From the NCBI RefSeq assembly GCF_005239225.2, contig NC_133299.1, forward strand, positions 5,274,967-5,338,966: DNA of 64,000 nt. Direction: 5' to 3'. The notes beneath the pieces are model-generated. The model did no database searches. It was given only the letters and a program-made list of their open reading frames with translations, and was not told the DNA's origin. The position numbers and the translations under genes were made by a program. Origin of the DNA: Populus alba. Its lineage: Eukaryota; Streptophyta; Magnoliopsida; Malpighiales; Salicaceae. Positions 56,955 through 64,000 of this stretch are shown here, in pieces (the first letter of the stretch is position 1; each line of letters begins with the position of its first letter).

Positions 56955-58612
56955 CTAAAGAATGACACTTACTTGTTCGGCTAAAAAGGCTTTCTTTTTC
57001 ACATTCAGTTTTCTCTTCACAGTGCACAGATCTTTCAAAAATTTAGCATAGAAAGGAACCTGTTTAATATCATCCAACAAAGGTGTATTGATCCTTACCT
57101 GTTTGAAAGTTTCAAAGATTTCAGAGTTTTGATTGACTTTCCTTTGTTTAGTCATGGCATGAGGAAATAGGAGTGCTGACGGGGAATCAGCCTTTTCTTT
57201 GCAATGTTCAGGTTCAATATCTTCCTTACCCTCAAAGATAGACTCTTCATCTTTCTCACAAGGTTCAAAGTGGGTTTTTCAATAACCTTACCACTACGAA
57301 GAGTGATGATTGATTTGACTTGATCCATGTGTTGGCTTCTAGAACTACATACATTTGCATTACATTGCCCTTTTGGATTTTGTTGTGGTTGAGATGGAAA
57401 CTTACCTTTCTCTTGGAAACTGAGAGTAAATGTTAATTTTACAAGAGTATCTTTAAAATCTGTCATGCCTTAAGCAAGTTGAGTGTTGATTGCCTCTTGC
57501 TTTTCAATGAATGCATGCAATGTTTCCTCAAGATTTCTTCTAGGAGGTGGAGCATAAGGAGGTGCATATCCATGAGAATTTTAGAAATTTTGGTGTGCTT
57601 GAAATGGTGGTTGTGAAGTTTGTGTATTATTGCTATCACTCTTCCAACTGAAATTTGGGTGATTTCTCCAACCAGGGTTATACGTTTGTGAGTATGGGTT
57701 ATGATTGGGCCTTTAAAAACTATTTAAAGCATGGGCTTGTTCATGGAGGCATTCCTTAAAAGAAGGCAAAGTTAGACAATCATTTATTGAGTGTTCCTTG
57801 GTTTCACAGATTTGAAACCCAATGTCTTTAACAGATTTTAATTGACCACTCTTTTTCAATTCAAGTGCTTCGACTTTTCTAGCTAAAGATGCAAACTTGG
57901 CTTGGAGGTCATGATCTTCCCTAAGGTTGTTCATACCTCCACTAGATGTATGAGGTTGAGTTTTACTTGGTGCCTCATAAGTACCTATGGTGTTCCAATT
58001 TTGAGCATTTTCGACTAGCAAGTCTAGGTACTCCATTGCTTCATTAGGGTCTTTATCTTCAAAAGTTCCATTGCACATCAATTCAACTATTTGCCTATCT
58101 CTAGGTGTTAAACCTTCATAAAAATGTGAAACCAATCTCCATGTTTCAAAACCATGATGAGGGCAAGTATTAAACAAGTCTCAATACCTATCCCAACATT
58201 GGTTAAATGTTTCTCTTGGCTTTTGAGTGAAAGTGATGATCTGTTTTTTGAAAGAGTTTGTTTTGTGAGATGAAAAAAACTTCTTAAAAAATTGTTCTTG
58301 AATTTCATCCCAAGCACAAATAGATCCTGGTCTCAAATTTTGTAGCCATGTTTTAGCTTTATTTTTTAATGAAAAAGGAAAAAGCTTTAATCTAATGGTG
58401 TTCATGCTACAATTTGAGTCATTATAGGTATTATAGACCTCCTCAAATTCTCTTAAATGCAAGTATGGATTTTCTAGGTCTAAGCCATGAAAAGATGGTA
58501 AAAGTTGAATAATGCTTGGCTTAAAATTAAAATGGGATGCATTAGGAGGGAAAACTATGCATGAGGGTGCACTTGTTCTTATGGGATTCATGTGGTCTCT
58601 AAGTGTTCTCAT
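56955..58612 (-). pseudogene. Gypsy gag region
   Basis: 58612-58181 and, after one in-frame stop, 58177-57713 hold the gag domain: RLKLFPFSLKNKAKTWLQNL and WDEIQEQFFKKFF, then CPHHGFETWRLVSHFYEGL. A degenerate zinc-knuckle-like CETKEHSINDC is near the end. 57466-56955 continues with ITLRSGKVIEKP and PFYAKFLKDLCTVKRKL, the gag-protease linker typical of Athila-type polyproteins. Confidence 0.88.
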
Positions 58613-58756
58613 ACGGTTATTCTCATTATAAAGCGATTAATTATCTTCTTCGACCATATTTTCTGAAAATGATGAGGATACCCTACAAAGTCTACCACTT
58701 AATATACGTGACCAAACTCTCATGCACATGTAAGAAGAGAATAAAAGGAAGAAGAG

Positions 58757-59043
58757 ATATGACCCAATTACCGAACAGTGTTCCAGTTTGGACTGCACCA
58801 ACATCTCTTTTCTAAGTTTCACCCTCTCTTTATCTTCATAATTTCAGTAGTTGAATTCATCAATCAATCTTTTGATTTATGTGATAGGCCTGCATTTAAG
58901 ATGAACATTTACCATATATTAAGGTATCTTATAGTATCAGACTTGTTATTATAAAACATGCTTTAGTTAAGGAGTTATTGATACTTCAAGTGCAGAATGA
59001 TGATATAAAACCTTGATAAACATGCACTTTTAAGTACTAATCA
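58757..59043 (-). repeat. 5' LTR remnant of the Gypsy element
   Basis: Matches the right-hand 287 bp of the 3' LTR, from AGATATGACCCA to TACTAATCA. About 1 kb of LTR that should lie to its left is missing, and the gag start follows after only about 145 bp. Confidence 0.85.
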
Positions 59044-59048
59044 AATGG

Positions 59049-61803
59049 TAAACATCGACGGAATATATCCTCTGGTGATTGTGGCATGGGTGGTAATTAT
59101 TTTTGTAACTCTCGATAAAATACCGACGACCTGGTTCCGTTTGGAAAGCCCTCGATATTTATTTAAAATATTTTAAAAATTATTTATTAATAGTAAAAAA
59201 AAATAACCAAATAAAATTATATTAAACATTAAAAATATAAAAATAATGTTAAATAATATTCATCCAAATATTCATTACAAATTTAATGTGTTTAAAAAAC
59301 AAAATTCAGCTAGAATAACGGCGGCGATGAAAGAGGAGGAGGAGGAGGAGGAGTCTAGTTGTTTCTGGGACCGTACGACAAAAAAGAGGCTGCACCAGTG
59401 GTGACTGCGTCCATATAGATCCTAGAAGGTGTCCCTAGCAACTCCTAAAGTCTTTGGGTTTGTAATTTTTGAATTGTATTTGATTTTTTTATTTTATTTT
59501 GTCACATGTAAAAATAATGTGTTAGAAAAAAATATATAGTAAAAATGATGTGTTAGAAAAAACAATAGTAAAAATGGATGTGTGTGTGTTTGTATTTTTT
59601 TTTTTAATGTTATTGAATTATAAAATCAAAAAGACAAAAAAATTTTAATTTTTTAATTTGCATATGATCAAGCATTTTAGGGAAAAATAAAATCATATTG
59701 TATTTTTCGTGAAAATGTAAGAACATGTTTTTACATATTTCTTGGGATTTAATAATTGCTTTATTAAAGACTTAAGAATTTGACTAATATGTGGTTTGTT
59801 GGCTTTAATTGCAATTAACTGTGATGTTTGTGTTTTTTACAAAGAAAATCTAAAAAAATATTTTTTGTGTGTTGCATACAGCCACTACTCTAGTATGTTT
59901 TGAATTTTTTTTTTTATAAAAAAAAAATTTGAATTTTTAAAAATGTGTTTTCACATGGATTTCTTAAACACAACAAAAAATTTATTTTCTCGCATTTCTG
60001 GATCTTACAACATGTTTGTGAAACTCCCAAGGGTATTGGCCAATATTCCAAAAAATACAAAAATCTTATTTTGGTGGGGGAATTCATCTATTATTCACCG
60101 TTAATGTTTGGATAAAGAAATCCCAAAGAGATGAATATCCAAAATATTATTGAAAATAACTTGTTATTGTTTACTATTAATATTTGGATAAAGAAACCCG
60201 AAGTGATAAATATCCAAAATAATTTTCTAAGAATAATAAGTCATCGCACATCCTTGAAAGAAACCTTGATTATAATTGAGGGCATTTCAATTTATGACTA
60301 CGGTTTACGAGCCGTGAAAGTATGGAACACTAAGGTAAAAATAGGCTTTTAAAGCGTCTTGAATTTTCTTAGATTTCTAAATTTTTATCCCTCCTTGCGA
60401 TTTACAAGTCGTAAAAAATCTTGAAATATTAAGGGAAAATTAGCTTTCAAAGCACATGGAATCGCTTTGGATTTCTATCTTAATAAATTTAGTTTGAATC
60501 AAACCTAGAAAAACTAATGGGATTAGAAAACACCAACACCATAGCAATTATAAGGCAAACCAAGTACCAAGTAGCTTATCTTAGGTAGGGCGTACTAGGG
60601 GTGCTAATACCTTCCATTTATGCAACTAGTCCCTTGCCTTAGAATCTCTGAAAGACCAATTAGGGTTCCTAGTGATCAAAATACTAGGTGGCGACTCCAA
60701 AGAACCAATCAAGCAAAACAAACAAAAAATTATCATTGGACACCGCCAGGGGGACGTGCGACAATGACAACATGTATTGATTAACTATGTTACGTAAATA
60801 AACATAAAAAAAATATTGATTTGCCTTGACATTATCCAACAAACTAAAAAACACTTATGTTAAATATTAATTATCAATATCAACTATCAACATCCATACA
60901 AATTTATACATATATATATTTACGAAAATCACAACTTCGCAATAGAATTGACAAAAATTAAAACGGATCCGTTAAACAAGCTATTATTTATTTAATCATA
61001 ACACATCTAATTCGGTGTAATTCAAATAAAGTTTCAACAATTTACAAACAAATACAATTTGACAAAATCTAAAACAAACTATAACAACTACAAAAGTATA
61101 TATTCATACTACAAGTTTTTTTGACAAATATCAATCAAATAAGTACATATGTTAACAAAATACACATACTTAATAAATAAATAAAAAATAATAAAATTCA
61201 CATTTAAATGTTAAAACTAAAAATGATATATTTACTTACAAAAGTATAATCTATGAGAATGGATGTTGTGTTCATGTACAAAAGTATAAGAAACTTGAGT
61301 GCTTGTGTTGACAAGAGGGGGAGAGTTGGGATGTGTGGTTGGCTGCAATTTGGGAGGGGAGAGGTGGGATGGGGACGAAGAAGGGGAAGAAGAATGAGAA
61401 ATAGAGGGAGAGTGTCGGCAAAGTGGGTATATATTGGCTTTTATTACCGATGAAATCACTAACGAACACGTTTTGTCGGTGACTATGCCACGTCACTGTA
61501 CAGAGATCTTGGTTTGAATCCCTCGGTCATTCCGTTGATAAAATCATCTGAAAAAAATCAACATCATAACATCGTTGCAACTTTTTTTTTTAAAAAAAAA
61601 AAAACTATATAATACGTCGATGATATGGTTGGTATATATCGACGAACATATTCTGTCGGTATATACTGATCATATTGCCGACGGGTATTGTCTATTGGTA
61701 TATATCGACAAAAATAACAACAAAATTATTTTCATCAATAAAAATTACTGATAAAAAAATTATATTGATAATTCTGTTGGTTTTCATTGATTTCCTGGTA
61801 GTG
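59049..61803. other. Right arm of the CACTA element
   Basis: Contains (GGA)n at 59336-59354, a second LTR-like insertion (about 59500-60775), AT-rich DNA, and a terminal 350 bp rich in CGTCGGT/ACCGACG motifs. No transposase is recognised in either strand. Confidence 0.65.
59500..60775 (+). mobile_element. Probable solo LTR or LTR fragment of a second Gypsy family
   Basis: The right portion has GGGGTGCTAATACCTTCC, ACTAGGTGGCGACTCCAAAG and CACCGCCAGGGGGACG, a series that I recognise as the conserved 3' end of large plant Gypsy (Tat/Ogre-like) LTRs. A drifting internal repeat ATTTGGATAAAGAAA occurs at 60109 and 60181. The left edge and target duplication were not found. Confidence 0.5.
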
Positions 61804-62213
61804 ATATCGCAAAAGAGCTTCGGCAATGATATCAAAGTCCAAATTTATACAACGCATGAAGTTATCAGAAGGATTTCTTTTTGTTGGACAAGGAATCCGG
61901 CTTCTGCCAAAAACTGTTTTAGTAGATATTATTAAAGCAGTGTTTTTTAAAAAAGTTCCTATCAGGGTTTTAACATAATGCTTGTATTCATGTACCTTCA
62001 CTGCCATTTTCGCTGCTCTGAAATAGACAGTTTCTCCTACTGAGAGAAGCAGCAAATCATCTAAAAGATTGAAAACATCACTACTTGGCTGATGAAGGGA
62101 ACAAATGACAATCTTTCCATCATAAGCAATGTTGCTAAGAGCTCTTATCACAATGAAAGCTGAAGCACTATCCAGGCCAGTTGTAGGCTCATCAAGGAGC
62201 ATAATACGTGGCC
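61804..62213 (-). pseudogene. ABCG copy B: exon 4 (upstream part) and truncated exon 3
   Basis: Exon 3 (61996 to about 62213) reads [20 protein letters not shown] and [19 protein letters not shown], but [11 protein letters not shown] has become [11 protein letters not shown], and the exon's first about 80 codons are gone. The break at 62213 is where a CCGGTTT-type repeat begins. Exon 4 (61804-61913) has a one-base deletion relative to copy A (AAGGAATCC for AAGGGAATCC). The exon is cut at ATA by the CACTA element and its end is at 48445-48459. Confidence 0.85.
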
Positions 62214-62214
62214 T

Positions 62215-62520
62215 GGTTTAAACTGGCCGGTTTTGGTTCGGTTCAGTTTAATTTTTTAGGATAAAAACCGGTTCAAATCAGTTTGACTCGGTTTTTTTGG
62301 TTTGACTTGTTTTGGCTCGATTTTTTGGTTTGGCTAGTTTTTTTCGATTTGGGTTCGATTCGGTTTTTTCGGTTTTAAACTTGTAAAACAGAAACTAAAC
62401 CGAACCGGTCTGTTTTCTTAAAATTTTAATCGATTTAATTGGTTTTTTTCACGGTTCAATTTTTTCAATTATTTTTTTATTTTCTCAATTTAATTAATTT
62501 TTTAATTTTTTTCTCACCCT
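62215..62520 (+). repeat. CCGGTTT-type dispersed repeat, copy 3
   Basis: AACTGGCCGGTTTTGGTTCG, AAACCGAACCGGTCTG and ...TTCTCACCCTAAG follow the same order as at 4020-4410. It joins ABCG copy B exon 3 directly at its left end. Confidence 0.75.
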
Positions 62521-62524
62521 AAGT

Positions 62525-63215
62525 AGAAGGATCACTATCTCAACCAGGACTCAATAAATGTGGAAGGCGACATGCCACTAACAAGTAATAAATAAATGTG
62601 GAATTCAGGTAGAGCATATGAATGTATCTATCTAATTTGTACCTTTGCCAATTTATACACGCATATCTTAAACAAAAGTTTTTTAATTAGTGGACTGCGT
62701 TATATATAGCTGAAAGAGTGGGGCCAAACTCAAGCATTCACTTGTCAGAAATTTCACAAGACGGGCCGAACCGACAACCTCAACTCTCATATATCTTAAA
62801 CAAAAGAAAGATTTCAAAACAATCGGTTCTCGACCCAGTTTACTTTTACAATTTAAAAATGTTTTTAAAAGTATTTTATTTTTTTTCTTTAAATTATTAT
62901 ATATATATATATATATATATATATTTAGATTATTTTGATATTTTAATGTCAAAAATAAAATTAAAAAAATATATATTATTTTAATAAATTTTCAAGTAAA
63001 AAACAAATTAAAAAATAATTATTACTATATTATCAAACATTATTAGTGTTTCCTTTATTTTTATCTGTGATAAAAATAAATACTGCTAGTAATAAAAATA
63101 AAAAAAATAAAATATTTATCAATAAATACAAAGAGATAATATTCTGTTAATAAAATTTACCATAATAAAATTTTTTTAATCGTTGTTTGTTTCTGTTTGT
63201 ATTAGCGAAGGCATT
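62525..63215. repeat. Segment X', second copy of 45331-46160
   Basis: Collinear with X, same strand, about 17 kb away. It lacks the SINE: AATCGTTGTTTGTTTCTG near 63178 corresponds to the uninterrupted target. It has its own (AT)n run at 62898-62922. Confidence 0.85.
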
Positions 63216-64000
63216 GTAAAAAAAATCCTTGAGAATGAGCTCATGACATCAGGCCAAATATAACTGTTCCTACTTGTCAACCAATGAATGCGTCTCGAGA
63301 AGTTTTGGGTTCAAGTGATACTAAAATAATGTTTTTCAAGGTCGTATAAAGGTATTTAGAAATATAGTAATAATTATTTTTTATAGTATTTTTATTTAAA
63401 AATATATTAAAATAATATTTTATTATTTTTTTAAAATTATTTAATATTAAAATATCAAAACGGTTTAAAAATATATTTAAAAAATTAATTATTTAAAAAA
63501 ATCAAATCTATATAGAACACACTTTGGATCCCGTTACTAATAGATACTGGCTTATTTTATTAGTTTAGACATTTAGTGTGGGGGATGAGATTAATTGAAT
63601 TAGGCTTGGACAGGTAAAAGAAATGTTTAACGATTTGTCTACTTATGTTTTATTTATTTGAAATAATGTTCATTTTCATTTAATTTTAGTTTCTTTGCCA
63701 GTATCAATTGTATAATCTTATACCTTTTCTTTATCCATTTTAGGAAATTTTTTAAAATTATTTGCTTTATTTTTAAATTACTTTCTTTGAAAAAAAAAAT
63801 CTTGATCAGTGGACTTAAGGTCTTTTTTACAATCACAACATAGATAATATAAGGTCTGGGTTAATAAAAAATATAATCGGTCTACTTGAGCAATTTTCAA
63901 GTTGCATAACCACTGTGAAAATATGGTTGCAATTATTTTTTTTATAGTATTGTTTATTTTAAAAATATATTAAAATAATATATATTTTTTATTTTTTAAA
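63216..64000. other. Intergenic, AT-rich, no gene
   Basis: AT-rich MITE-like segments at about 63340-63490 and 63905-64000 (TTTAAAAATATATTAAAATAAT) resemble each other and 45150-45300. The last runs off the window. Confidence 0.5.

Larger units (their letters stand above)
49204..59043 (-). mobile_element. Ty3/Gypsy retrotransposon, Athila-like, with extra cargo, nested in the CACTA
   Basis: AATGG at 49199-49203 and 59044-59048 is a 5-bp target duplication. Both outer ends share ...TTTTAAGTACTAATCA (TGATTAGTAC on the minus strand). Coding order on the minus strand is gag, protease, reverse transcriptase, RNase H, integrase, then two additional segments before the 3' LTR, an arrangement like Athila elements with an ORF after pol. 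A purine run TTAGGGGGTG precedes the 3' LTR. The 5' LTR is mostly deleted and there are stops in every gene. By eye about 15 mismatches in the about 290 bp shared between LTRs indicate an old insertion. Confidence 0.9.
48460..61803. mobile_element. CACTA (En/Spm, CMC) DNA transposon, 13.3 kb, inserted in ABCG copy B exon 4
   Basis: The left end is CACTATACCA and the right end TGGTAGTG (complement CACTACCA). ATA at 48457-48459 and 61804-61806 is the 3-bp target duplication. The flanks rejoin to the exon sequence seen uninterrupted in copy A (CTGATATCGCAAAAGAGC). Subterminal CCGTCGG-type motifs are plentiful at 48540-48760, 59055-59140 and 61440-61740. No transposase is recognisable, so it looks non-autonomous. 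About 9.8 kb of its length is a nested Gypsy element. Element proper: roughly 3.5 kb. Confidence 0.92.

Noticed and set aside
61232..61496. Overlapping 66-75-codon frames on both strands
   Set aside because: GA/CT-rich stretch in the CACTA arm; mutual shadows with no homology.

Overview
This is a nuclear chromosome window from a woody dicot, most likely a poplar or willow (Salicaceae, probably Populus). The basis is an AT-rich background, plant genes with short GT-AG introns, and dispersed AT-rich repeats and MITEs of a kind I associate with poplar. The species is inference, since no search was run. No organelle or bacterial features are present.

Layout. (1) 1-9 kb: a single-exon membrane protein gene resembling a glycosyltransferase (minus, 1914-3467), among MITEs and simple repeats. 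(2) 14-30 kb: a block that follows, in order, Arabidopsis At2g41720 - At2g41710 - At2g41700 - At2g41690. It holds a decayed EMB2654-like PPR gene (about 14.0-14.7 kb), an intact AP2 factor of the At2g41710 type (15971-19553, 9 exons, one of 9 nt), a decayed ABCA1-like transporter fragment (22.8-23.2 kb) and an intact HSFB3-type heat-stress factor (28110-29553, minus). Two of the four genes survive and two are relics, which fits fractionation after whole-genome duplication. (3) 30-38 kb: gene-free DNA with T-rich degenerate repeat arrays, a CCGGTTT-rich repeat and a possible Helitron end. (4) 38.5-62.2 kb, minus: an ABCG half-transporter cluster. An apparently intact 8-exon gene of the ABCG12/ABCG15 type (38480-42577) is followed by truncated copy A (exons 1-4 only, 46172-47404) and broken copy B (parts of exons 3-5).

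Copy B is split in exon 4 by a 13.3-kb CACTA transposon (48460-61803; CACTA...TAGTG ends, 3-bp ATA duplication). Nested in the CACTA is a 9.8-kb Ty3/Gypsy, Athila-like retrotransposon on the minus strand (49204-59043, 5-bp AATGG duplication). It carries decayed gag-protease-RT-RNase H-integrase and two further cargo segments between integrase and 3' LTR: a 161-182-codon ORF with a Cys-rich motif, and an intronless LOG-like (cytokinin-activating enzyme family) sequence. A 1.7-kb deletion derivative of a Ty1/Copia element sits about 270 bp upstream of the intact ABCG gene. A SINE lies beside copy A, and an apparent empty site for it exists in a duplicated segment near 63.2 kb.

How the genes could work together: the AP2 and HSFB3 genes are independent regulators kept together by ancestry, not an operon. 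The ABCG gene is probably a plasma-membrane lipid or wax exporter, and its two neighbours are non-functional duplicates. The rest is transposon-derived or unassigned intergenic DNA.
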